A stretch of DNA of 5,869 nucleotides, from positions 1-5,869 of the forward strand of contig JAJZHU010000154.1 in assembly GCA_021798375.1 (NCBI GenBank), given 5' to 3'. Shown here in pieces: positions 1 to 5,869 of this stretch. Under the pieces are notes generated by a model. The model did not search any database and had not been told where the DNA came from. It saw only the letters and a program-made list of their open reading frames with translations. The stretch comes from Pseudomonadota bacterium. GTDB taxonomy: Bacteria; Pseudomonadota; Alphaproteobacteria; Acetobacterales; Acetobacteraceae. Made by a program: the position numbers and the translations under genes. Position 1 is the first letter of the stretch. Every line of letters begins with the position of its first letter.

Positions 1-39
1 AAATCCCCGGAACGAGATTTCCGAAGAGCCGATCTTCAT
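1..39 (-). CDS. Possible start of a downstream gene, cut by the window edge
   Basis: An ATG at 39-37 on the minus strand opens a frame that stays open to the window edge and reads MKIGSSEISFRGF. It lies 18 bases beyond the SnoaL-like gene, in the same direction, as the next gene of an operon would. The phrase ISFRGF is faintly like the N-terminus of proline iminopeptidase-type alpha/beta hydrolases, where an F-R/K-G segment precedes a TWYR-like motif, but thirteen residues cannot establish this. No clear Shine-Dalgarno sequence precedes the ATG; the upstream bases are TCAGTGCGATCC. The frame could equally be non-coding. The bases 40-57 hold no strong hairpin, so I see no terminator after the SnoaL-like gene. 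Confidence 0.25.
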   Translation of the reverse strand, partial: MKIGSSEISFRGF

Positions 40-57
40 GGATCGCACTGAGAAAAT

Positions 58-672
58 TTACTTTTTCGGGTTTGGCTTTTGCCCCATATATTTATCCATA
101 CCGATCAATATTCTTGAAAACCGCCACAGGCCGTCGGGACCACGGCGAAAATCCGCCGTGTAGATCACGCTCGCGCCGACCGACAGATCGTCGTTGGCAA
201 CAACCACAACCGCATAGGCAACAACTTCGGCACGGTCAGCCGTCAATTTATTGAACACGAAATTGGAAATCAGGTGACGCCGCTGATCACCCTGCTGCTT
301 CCAGGCGGCGGCGAAGTTTGCCACCACAGCATCTCTACCCGACACAGAGACCAAGGGCGTCTTGCTGGCTTCGACCACATCCAGATGCACGTCGTCGGTG
401 AAAAGACTGCTTAAAACGTCATGGCGCCCTTCATCCACGGCCATCGCATAGCGGCTGAATGCATCCTCGATCAGCAGCCGCGCCATCGGGTCCTTCGTTG
501 TTTGCACGGCATTTTGCGGCAAGAGCGTAACCAGCCCCGACTTGGTGGCCCACCCCTGAACGGGACGTTCGGCGGCCGATGCCGATGCCGATGCTGATGC
601 TGATGCGGGCAAGTTAATAACGGCAAAAACGGAAAGCGCGAATACAAGCGCGCGATAGCTCATCTGGATCAT
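58..672 (-). CDS. Exported SnoaL-like / NTF2-fold protein
   Basis: This encodes a 204-residue protein of the SnoaL-like (NTF2-like) alpha+beta barrel superfamily, whose members include small hydrolases, isomerases, dehydratases and non-catalytic binding proteins. Residues 1-27 look like a Sec signal peptide: a short N-region with Arg7, a hydrophobic core ALVFALSVFAVINL, then small residues suited to signal peptidase I. No lipobox cysteine is present, so the product is probably periplasmic or secreted. The fold is suggested by the helix IEDAFSRYAMAVDEG (68-82), FTDDVHLDV (91-99), RRHLISNFVF (131-140, with the His133 position often conserved in this family), AEVVAYAVVVVAND (148-161) and a final strand pair ending in LWRFSRILIGMD (182-193). 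The ATG at 672 was chosen because GGGAG lies 9 bases upstream and the signal peptide starts there; the open frame continues to a TTG at 771 inside the receptor gene but without signal-peptide logic. The activity is unknown. Confidence 0.8.
   Translation of the reverse strand: MIQMSYRALVFALSVFAVINLPASASASASASAAERPVQGWATKSGLVTLLPQNAVQTTKDPMARLLIEDAFSRYAMAVDEGRHDVLSSLFTDDVHLDVVEASKTPLVSVSGRDAVVANFAAAWKQQGDQRRHLISNFVFNKLTADRAEVVAYAVVVVANDDLSVGASVIYTADFRRGPDGLWRFSRILIGMDKYMGQKPNPKK
577..606 (-). repeat. Five-copy hexanucleotide repeat encoding a Ser-Ala tract
   Basis: On the coding strand the unit GCATCA/G occurs five times in tandem (two GCATCA, then three GCATCG) and encodes alternating Ala-Ser at about residues 23-33 of the SnoaL-like protein. 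It sits at the end of the signal peptide, where it supplies several alternative A-S-A cleavage sites and a short flexible linker. Because the unit is six bases long, gain or loss of a copy keeps the reading frame. Copy-number variation between strains is an inference. Confidence 0.85.
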
Positions 673-681
673 GATATTTTT

Positions 682-686
682 CTCCC
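682..686 (-). promoter_or_regulatory. Ribosome binding site of the SnoaL-like gene
   Basis: The minus strand reads GGGAG, then nine bases (AAAAATATC), then ATG at 672. This decides the start in favour of Met at 672 over the in-frame ATG at 663, which would be 18 bases away. The site lies just downstream of the hairpin at 691-720, so folding of that hairpin leaves it exposed. Confidence 0.7.
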
Positions 687-720
687 AAATAAGAAGAGCC
701 GTCCCAAGACGGCTCTCCTT
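687..720 (-). terminator. Intrinsic terminator or attenuator between the receptor and SnoaL-like genes
   Basis: In the minus-strand transcript, AAGGAGAGCCGUC pairs with GACGGCUCUUCUU around a UUGG loop, giving a 13-bp stem with a single G-U pair (arms 708-720 and 691-703). The inner nine pairs are perfect and GC-rich. The stem runs into a U-rich tract UUCUUAUUU. The hairpin starts 22 bases after the receptor stop codon and ends shortly before the SnoaL ribosome binding site. This matches a rho-independent terminator, probably partial because the tract is interrupted, that would lower expression of the downstream gene. A 3'-stabilising or RNA-processing hairpin is the alternative. The plus-strand version has an A-C mismatch and a poorer T tract. 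Confidence 0.7.
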
Positions 721-742
721 GTTATCAATTGTCAGCCCTTGA

Positions 743-2980
743 TCAATATGATGCCGACAGGCGGACGCCAAAGGTTCTCGGCGGCTCGATCGAGGCGGTC
801 ACCAAGGTGGGCGTCACGCTTTGTCCTTGCGTATAGATAACGGCATCGCCGATGTTGCGCACCCAAACGCCAACCGACCAGGCGGCATCCGGCGGCGTAT
901 AGGTCAGACTCGCGTCTCCCGTCACATAGCCTGGCGCAAGTTCATTCGAGTTATAGTCAATATTCAGCCAACGGGCGGTTGCATACTGCGCTTCACCATC
1001 AAAGGTAAGATCCGCGCCGTTAGAAAGCTCGAAGTGATGCAGGTAGCCCACCGACCCCGACCACGTCGGCAAACGGGGCATGGTTTTGCCCGAACAATTG
1101 ACAATATAATTGATCGGATTGACCTGCGTGGTCGGACATGCGGCGGCCGCAAGCGGTGGGCCACCGAAGGAGGTCTGAGCCAAATTAAAGCTGTCATAAA
1201 CGCCATGCGCAAATTCCGTCGCCACATGGATTTGATCATCGTCCGTCACTCTCCAGGTCGCATCGAGGTCCACACCTCGGATCGTCGCGGCGCCGGCATT
1301 GGCAGTAAGGAAGTCGGGATTTCCCGAAGGATCCAGTGTCAGGCGGCCGAATTGTTGATTGGTATATTCCCAATCAAAGACATCAAGATTGACACGAACC
1401 CGATTGTCGAAAAACTGATTTTTAATGCCAAGCTCATAGGCCGTCAACTTTTCAGGCTGATAGGCTTGCACACCCGTGGTGATGGATTCCACACCGCCCG
1501 CCTTAAAGCCCGTCGATGCGGTGAAATACGCCATTGAATTGGGAGCAACATCGTACTCAAAGCCGGTCTTCCAGGTGAAGGAATCGTACGACACCGGCGT
1601 GTTGGGCGTTTCCGCCAGACTGGCGGAAACAGGCACCAGCGGCGGATTGCCGGTGACGAAAGGCGAGATGGCGCCGGTGATGGTTTCATGCGTATAGCGC
1701 GCACCTGCGATCACGCGGAAGCCTTCGGCCAGCCGAACCGTGGTTTGACCAAACGCGGCCTCCGATTCATTCGTCTGATCGTACATCTGCGCCGAGTTGC
1801 AGGTTGGAGTCATGCATTGCTGCAACGCCTGCAACATGTGCTGACCAAAGTTATAGTAATAAGCGCCAACAACCCATTTCAAAATATCGCTATCATGCGC
1901 AAGGCGAGCTTCGGTGGTAAGCTGCTGATTGCGCTCGTTGTCGTAATATCTGAAATTGGTCGCGTCGGTGATTTCGATGAATTTTTGGTTGCTGTAAGCG
2001 GGAATTAGCGTGAGCTTGGCAAAACCGAGATTCCAATCAAGCTGACCGTGCACATTCCAAACACCATTATCGATAAAGCGCTCTTGCGAGAATTGACCGC
2101 CAGGATTGGCCCCCTGATAATAGGGCGGAAATGCCTTGATGATACTTGCGTTGGTTGTCCACGGATTGCCACCATTTGGCACCGGCTTCAGCACAAGCCC
2201 ATCGCCCTTTCCGCCAACATGGCCATACTCGCCGGTCAAATTGAACGATATGTCGTCGTTGGGTCGCCAAAGAACCCGCAGGCGGCCGGCATCGGTGTTA
2301 TTATCGGCCGAGCCATCGTTGATATAGCCATGGTGCTGGTTGACCTGAAACGATCCCCGCACGGCAAGATTGTCGGCAAGCGGAATATTTACCGCACCAG
2401 TCAAATGAACCAGCGCGTAATTGCCAAATTCAACACTGCCCTCGGCGCTGTATTTCCCAAGCACGGGAGCGTTGGTAATGACATTGATCGCCCCACCGGT
2501 CGCATTGCGGCCATAGAGTGTTCCCTGTGGCCCAAGAACCGCCTCGATGCGTGCAAGATCGAAGTAGAATGGCGCGGACGCGGCGCCCTGGGTGACGACG
2601 ATGCCATCGATGTTCGTGGGCACGGGGCTGGCGGCACGCCCGTTCGTAACGGTCGTGCCAACGCCGCGAATATAAGGAGAATCGAAATTGCCGACCTGGC
2701 CGATCTGGATGCCGGGCATTACCGCCGTCAAGGCGCTTGGCGTGGTCACGGACTCCAACTGTTGCCGGCTCAACACGTTCACCTGCAACGAAGCCTTCTG
2801 CACCGATTCCTTGCGGTGCTGGGCGGTGACAACCACTTCCTGAAGCTGTCCCGATCTCATCTGCGCACCGGCATTGGCCGGTCTTTGCGGCTGGACCTGC
2901 TGCGCATGGGCGCCGCCGGCTATTACCAACATGGTCAACGCTGTCGAGTATAAAGCCGTCAATCTGATGCGGTCGCGCAT
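743..2980 (-). CDS. TonB-dependent outer-membrane receptor
   Basis: This complete 745-residue receptor would take up a scarce substrate (iron chelate, vitamin, oligosaccharide or peptide) across the outer membrane using energy from TonB-ExbBD. Residues 1-26 form a signal peptide ending in GGAHA. The TonB box is EVVVTA (48-53). The plug domain runs from about 55 to 170 and carries PYIRGVG (102-108) and GPQGTLYGRNATGGAIN (150-166). The rest is a 22-strand-type barrel with the family's TGFKAGGV (490-497) and YQPEKLTAYELGIKNQFFDN (507-526) segments, and it ends in the strand RTFGVRLSASY. Two cysteine pairs (389/394 and 615/629) probably lie in external loops. The ATG at 2980 is preferred over an in-frame GTG at 3028 because GGAGG lies six bases upstream and the signal peptide begins there. 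It is followed after 70 bp by the SnoaL-like gene. No FecA-type N-terminal signalling extension is present, and the substrate cannot be deduced. Confidence 0.95.
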   Translation of the reverse strand: MRDRIRLTALYSTALTMLVIAGGAHAQQVQPQRPANAGAQMRSGQLQEVVVTAQHRKESVQKASLQVNVLSRQQLESVTTPSALTAVMPGIQIGQVGNFDSPYIRGVGTTVTNGRAASPVPTNIDGIVVTQGAASAPFYFDLARIEAVLGPQGTLYGRNATGGAINVITNAPVLGKYSAEGSVEFGNYALVHLTGAVNIPLADNLAVRGSFQVNQHHGYINDGSADNNTDAGRLRVLWRPNDDISFNLTGEYGHVGGKGDGLVLKPVPNGGNPWTTNASIIKAFPPYYQGANPGGQFSQERFIDNGVWNVHGQLDWNLGFAKLTLIPAYSNQKFIEITDATNFRYYDNERNQQLTTEARLAHDSDILKWVVGAYYYNFGQHMLQALQQCMTPTCNSAQMYDQTNESEAAFGQTTVRLAEGFRVIAGARYTHETITGAISPFVTGNPPLVPVSASLAETPNTPVSYDSFTWKTGFEYDVAPNSMAYFTASTGFKAGGVESITTGVQAYQPEKLTAYELGIKNQFFDNRVRVNLDVFDWEYTNQQFGRLTLDPSGNPDFLTANAGAATIRGVDLDATWRVTDDDQIHVATEFAHGVYDSFNLAQTSFGGPPLAAAACPTTQVNPINYIVNCSGKTMPRLPTWSGSVGYLHHFELSNGADLTFDGEAQYATARWLNIDYNSNELAPGYVTGDASLTYTPPDAAWSVGVWVRNIGDAVIYTQGQSVTPTLVTASIEPPRTFGVRLSASY

Positions 2981-2984
2981 GGCG

Positions 2985-2991
2985 CCCCTCC
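2985..2991 (-). promoter_or_regulatory. Ribosome binding site of the TonB-dependent receptor
   Basis: The minus strand reads GGAGGGG; the GGAGG core is six bases upstream of the ATG at 2980. This near-consensus site places translation initiation at 2980 and argues against the upstream in-frame GTG at 3028. Confidence 0.85.
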
Positions 2992-3366
2992 AATTTCCAA
3001 ATATTTTGTTACTGAGCTGCCTGGCCACTCAAAGCTATTCATGGTCATGCGCACGGTTCCCTGTGAGCGCCCAATCGATGACCTCACTTCTCTCTAATAA
3101 TCCATAAGTCTGGTCTTTTGTAAATAGGGCGGCGCAACAAAAATTACCGCCAAGAGAGATTTGATTAACTTGTTGATTCTAATGTATTAAACTGCATTAA
3201 AAGATGCCGCGCGGGGAAATGCGCCCTGATCATCAGCGCCAAATACCATCTATGTCTAGATCTTATGCCTTTTGGTGGTCACGCGGGCAAGGCCGCATCA
3301 GCAGCGCAAATGCCGAAACAATACCGTTTGATGATCGGCGCACAACAGGACATGCCGTGGCATGAT
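2992..3366. other. AT-rich non-coding leader upstream of the receptor gene
   Basis: No convincing gene is seen here. The stretch around 3121-3205 is AT-rich (23 G+C in the 60 bases 3121-3180). It contains TTGATT twice with a 12-base period (3161-3166 and 3173-3178), a spacing compatible with a regulator binding near one helix turn. Small inverted repeats are CTGATcATCAG (3226-3236), CATGCCgtGGCATG (3351-3364), and a bulged one with arms GCCGA (3312-3316) and TCGGC (3335-3339). Any of these could be an operator, but none matches a regulator box that I can name. No Fur-box-like 19-mer was recognised. Confidence 0.5.
3097..3124 (-). promoter_or_regulatory. Candidate promoter of the receptor gene
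   Basis: On the minus strand TTTACA (3124-3119) resembles a -35 box (5 of 6 to TTGACA) and is followed after 16 bases by GATTAT (3102-3097), which matches TATAAT at 4 of 6 positions. A start near 3090 would give a leader of about 110 bases before the ATG at 2980. This is a weak pattern match in an AT-rich stretch; other start sites upstream are equally possible. Confidence 0.3.
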
Positions 3367-3544
3367 AGAGCATGATCGCCGCAGGTTGAATAACACGTAG
3401 GCGTGAATCATGCGTAAAAACAAAAAGCTAGAGCACGTTCGTCGCACGTATATGGTTCAACGTGATCCGAACGTGCTCTAGCGCGTGAATCACGCCTGTG
3501 CGGCGATCACGCTCTGACTTTTTGTTTGATCATGTGATTCACGC
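3367..3544. repeat. Modular nested inverted-repeat element
   Basis: Four pairs of inverted arms interleave here. Arm A: 3367-3383 against 3499-3515, 16 of 17 matching. Arm B: GCGTGAATCA at 3401-3410 against 3535-3544, perfect. Arm C: AAACAAAAAG at 3418-3427 against 3518-3527, perfect. Arm D: GCTAGAGCACGTTCG at 3427-3441 against 3468-3482, perfect. A third copy of the B motif forms its own palindrome GCGTGAaTCACGC (3483-3495). Order along the plus strand is A B C D, D' b A' C' B'; A-A' therefore crosses B-B' and C-C', so not all stems can form together. No coding capacity is seen. It looks like an intergenic palindromic repeat family (REP/MITE-like) known in kind from alphaproteobacteria; that it recurs elsewhere in this genome is an inference. 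Confidence 0.75.
3416..3482 (-). terminator. Intrinsic terminator of the cyclic glucan synthase gene
   Basis: Reading the minus strand away from the glucan synthase stop codon, a perfect 15-bp stem (3482-3468 with 3441-3427) encloses a 26-base loop. The loop can itself pair further through CACGT and ACGTG. The stem is followed at once by TTTTTGTTTTT (3426-3416). This is a textbook rho-independent terminator, starting 93 bases after the stop. An A-rich stretch upstream (CTTTTTGTTT on the plus strand, 3518-3527) could pair with the T tract and lengthen the stem. The plus strand has no comparable T tract after the hairpin, so it acts mainly in the minus direction. It is embedded in the larger palindromic element. 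Confidence 0.8.
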
Positions 3545-3575
3545 TTTCGTGTTCTTCAACCTCACACGATCGCGC

Positions 3576-5869
3576 CTAACCAAGTACCACCAATAATGTG
3601 TGGGTGGCGGCATCATCCACCAATGCGATCCGCGTGTGTCCGCCGGCAAGCGGCACCCCATCCAGTTCGGTGCGCACGATACCGCGGCAAACCTGATGCG
3701 GATTTTCGACCGTAATGTCGTAACGCGCCGTTTTATAACGAAACACAATGCCGAATCCCGGCCATTGCCTGGGGATGCAAGGATCGATGCAAAGCACGCC
3801 ACCTTCCAGCCGAAATCCCAGAATCGTTTCCAATCCCGCCCGATACATCCACGCCGCGGCACCCGTATACCAGCTCCAGCCACCACGTCCGAAATGTGGC
3901 GCGACCGAATAAATATCGGCGCACACCGCATAAGGCTCGACCTTATAGCGCGCGACTTCGTCCTTGGTGCGGGCGTGATTGATCGGATTCAGCATCCCGT
4001 AGATCTCACCCGCCTGATCGCCGTCGCCTTGCATCGCCCAGGCGATCACCGACCAGATGGCGGCGTGGGTATATTGGCCGCCATTTTCGCGCAAACCGGG
4101 CGGATAGGCCTTGATATATCCCGGATCGCGCTTGGTCTGATCGAACGGCGGCGTGAACAACAACAGCAGGCCGCCGCCGGCCTCATCCTCATGCGCAACC
4201 AGTTCGGTGGCAACCTTGGCCATGGCCTTTGCGGCATGCACCGGATCGGCGGCCCGCGATATCACGCTCCAGCTTTGCGCGATCGAATCGATGCGGCATT
4301 CGGCGTTCATCGCCGCCCCCAGCGGGGTGCCGTCGTCGTAATAGGCGCGGCGATACCAATCGCCATCCCATCCGTCACGTTCCAGCGCCTCGGCCAGATT
4401 AATCGCATGTTCCCGCCAGGTCTGCGCGCGGTCGTGCTCTCCCCGCCCCTCGGCCACCGGCGCAAAGCCGATCAGGGCAGCGTGCAAAAACCAGCCGAGC
4501 CAGATGCTTTCGCCTTTTCCCTGCACGCCGACGCGGTTCAGCCCGTCGTTCCAATCGCCGCCGCCGATCAACGGCAGACCATGCGCGCCAACCGTCAAAC
4601 TATGGTCGAGCCCACGGGCGCAATGCTCGAACAGATCGGCACATTCATCCGCCACGCCTGGCTGAAAGAAGGATTCCATTTCCCCCTCACGCAAGGCCGG
4701 ACCTTCCAGGAACGGCATTTGCTCGGCCAGCACCGCAAGATCGCCGGTGATCCGCAAATAATGCGCGGTAACGTACGACAGCCAGATACGATCGTCCGAC
4801 ATGCGCGTGCGAATGCCGCGCCCGCTCATCGGCAACCACCAATGTTGCACGTCGCCCTCGCGAAACTGGCGGCCCGCGGCGCGCAACAGATGTTCGCGTG
4901 TCAGATCGGGCCTGGCGATACACAGCGCCATGCCATCTTGCAACTGGTCGCGAAATCCATAAGCGCCGCTCGCCTGATAAAAGCCGCTCCGCGCCCAAAT
5001 ACGGCAGGCAAGGGTCTGATAAAGCAGCCAGCGATTGAGCAAAATATCCATCGAACGGTCGGGCGTGGTAACCTGCACCGCGCCCAGCGTTGCATCCCAC
5101 ATCACGCTCACCGCACGCAGCACCTCATCAAGATCGATGGCACGGTATTTGGCGATCAAAGCCTGCGCCTCGGACAGGTTCGCCGTTTCACCCAGCAAAA
5201 ATACCAGTTCCGCCGATCCGTTCGCCGCCAATTCCAATTTCGTCTGCAAGGCACCGCAAGGATCAAAACCGGCGCCAAGCCGGCCCGACAGCGGCAACTC
5301 CCCCTCAAGCGCCAATGGCCGGTTCAACGCGCCGTTGCGGCCGATAAATTCGGTGCGATCGCAGGTGATGGATTGCTGGCGGCCCGCCATATCGGCGAAT
5401 GCCACGCGCCCGCCGAAATCATTGTTCCACGGATTGCGCGCCAACAACGCCCCGGTCTGCGCGTCGATCTCGGTCACGACAAAAGGCGCTCCACGGGCGC
5501 GCGTGGTGCCCAACACCCATTCCACATAGGCCGTCACCGAAAGCCGCCGGGATTCCCCGGAATGATCGGTAAGCTTCAGGCGGGAAATTTTAATGGAATC
5601 GTCAACCGGCACATATTGCAGCAACTCCAACGTGATCCCGTGTGAGCGATGCTCGAAACGGCTATACCCCTGGCCATGATGGGCCACATAAGCGGCGCCT
5701 TCCAGCCGGATCGGCAAAGCGGTGGGCCCCCACAACTCGCCCGTCTCATCGTCGCGCACATAGATCACCTCGCCCGGCGCATCGGCCACCGCATCGTTCG
5801 ACCACGGGGTGATATGGTTCTGCTGGCTATCGAGCGACCATGTGGTGCCGCTGCCGTCAACCGAACTGA
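3576..5869 (-). CDS. ndvB: Cyclic beta-1,2-glucan synthase, C-terminal GH94 module (5' end outside window)
   Basis: The last 763 residues of a larger protein are visible; the frame is open to the right edge and no plausible start lies inside (the in-frame GTG at 5789 falls within conserved sequence). It matches the C-terminal module of NdvB/ChvB cyclic glucan synthases, inner-membrane proteins of about 2,800 residues that make periplasmic cyclic beta-1,2-glucan; the glycosyltransferase and cyclisation domains would lie outside the window. Residues 1 to about 270 form the beta-sandwich, with TPWSND (20-25) and HGQGYSRFEH (64-73). The (alpha/alpha)6 barrel follows, with YGFRDQLQD (303-311), GDVQHWWLP (338-346), GGGDWNDGLN (435-444, containing the family's general-acid aspartate), RENGGQYTHA (593-602) and GRGGWSWYTGAAAWMYR (660-676, the phosphate-site loop region). 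The C-terminal small beta domain ends in a typical VVLG. In NdvB this module trims chains by phosphorolysis and so sets length before cyclisation. A stand-alone beta-1,2-oligoglucan phosphorylase is a less likely alternative. Confidence 0.88.
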   Translation of the reverse strand, partial: SSVDGSGTTWSLDSQQNHITPWSNDAVADAPGEVIYVRDDETGELWGPTALPIRLEGAAYVAHHGQGYSRFEHRSHGITLELLQYVPVDDSIKISRLKLTDHSGESRRLSVTAYVEWVLGTTRARGAPFVVTEIDAQTGALLARNPWNNDFGGRVAFADMAGRQQSITCDRTEFIGRNGALNRPLALEGELPLSGRLGAGFDPCGALQTKLELAANGSAELVFLLGETANLSEAQALIAKYRAIDLDEVLRAVSVMWDATLGAVQVTTPDRSMDILLNRWLLYQTLACRIWARSGFYQASGAYGFRDQLQDGMALCIARPDLTREHLLRAAGRQFREGDVQHWWLPMSGRGIRTRMSDDRIWLSYVTAHYLRITGDLAVLAEQMPFLEGPALREGEMESFFQPGVADECADLFEHCARGLDHSLTVGAHGLPLIGGGDWNDGLNRVGVQGKGESIWLGWFLHAALIGFAPVAEGRGEHDRAQTWREHAINLAEALERDGWDGDWYRRAYYDDGTPLGAAMNAECRIDSIAQSWSVISRAADPVHAAKAMAKVATELVAHEDEAGGGLLLLFTPPFDQTKRDPGYIKAYPPGLRENGGQYTHAAIWSVIAWAMQGDGDQAGEIYGMLNPINHARTKDEVARYKVEPYAVCADIYSVAPHFGRGGWSWYTGAAAWMYRAGLETILGFRLEGGVLCIDPCIPRQWPGFGIVFRYKTARYDITVENPHQVCRGIVRTELDGVPLAGGHTRIALVDDAATHTLLVVLG

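Noticed and set aside
23..45. Short inverted repeats GAAGA/TCTTC and CGATC/GATCG after the SnoaL-like gene
   Set aside because: Stems of five pairs with no T tract; too weak to call a terminator.
673..771. Extension of the SnoaL-like protein to a TTG at 771, overlapping the receptor gene
   Set aside because: The added residues run through the terminator-like hairpin and place the hydrophobic export signal internally; the ATG at 672 has a well-placed GGGAG.
821..1537. 238-codon open frame on the plus strand
   Set aside because: Antisense shadow of the receptor's C-terminal barrel, with no recognisable domain.
2048..2953. 301-codon open frame on the plus strand
   Set aside because: It is antisense to the receptor plug and first barrel strands, whose reading frame shows clear family motifs; the translated product resembles nothing I know and no ribosome binding site is evident.
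2981..3028. N-terminal extension of the receptor to an in-frame GTG at 3028
   Set aside because: The added 16 residues would bury the signal peptide behind a charged stretch, and a near-consensus GGAGG sits six bases before the ATG at 2980 inside that extension.
3029..3575. Search for a tRNA, small RNA gene or CRISPR-like array in the large intergenic gap
   Set aside because: No cloverleaf pattern and no regularly spaced direct repeats with unique spacers were seen; the repeats present are inverted and nested.
3600..5645. 681-codon open frame on the plus strand
   Set aside because: It lies fully antisense to the conserved glucan synthase module, has no recognisable motif and low-complexity Arg/Gln-rich composition. 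Such mirror frames are common opposite GC-rich genes with strong third-position bias.

Overview
The window reads as ordinary alphaproteobacterial chromosome, most likely from a sphingomonad. Three things point there: a secreted TonB-dependent receptor with an EVVVTAQ-type TonB box, the C-terminal part of a cyclic beta-1,2-glucan synthase (NdvB/ChvB type), and a modular intergenic palindrome of the multi-copy kind seen in alphaproteobacteria. The genus cannot be fixed from this sequence. All recognisable genes lie on the minus strand, so transcription runs from high to low coordinates.

From right to left (5' to 3' for the genes): 5869-3576 is the 3' end of a large gene cut by the window edge. 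It encodes the GH94 phosphorylase-like module of a cyclic beta-1,2-glucan synthase and ends with an intact C-terminus. The intergenic region 3575-2981 holds a dense set of nested inverted repeats (3367-3544), which includes a strong intrinsic terminator for the glucan synthase gene, then an AT-rich leader with a weak promoter candidate for the next gene. 2980-743 is a complete 745-residue TonB-dependent outer-membrane receptor with signal peptide, TonB box, plug and barrel. A 70-bp gap carries a hairpin plus U-rich tract (terminator or attenuator), and 672-58 encodes a 204-residue exported SnoaL/NTF2-like protein with a hexanucleotide-repeat-encoded Ser-Ala tract at its signal-peptide junction. 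The last bases at the left edge may start another minus-strand gene, but only 13 codons are visible.

The receptor and the SnoaL-like gene probably form one transcription unit whose downstream output is reduced by the intervening hairpin. The glucan synthase gene appears to be a separate unit ended by its own terminator and is also visibly more GC-rich. The substrate of the receptor and the role of the SnoaL-like protein cannot be told from sequence. I see no mobile-element gene, CRISPR array, tRNA or rRNA, and no clear evidence of a new biological system. The most unusual structures are the modular palindrome at 3367-3544, the hairpin between the receptor and SnoaL genes, and the Ser-Ala repeat.
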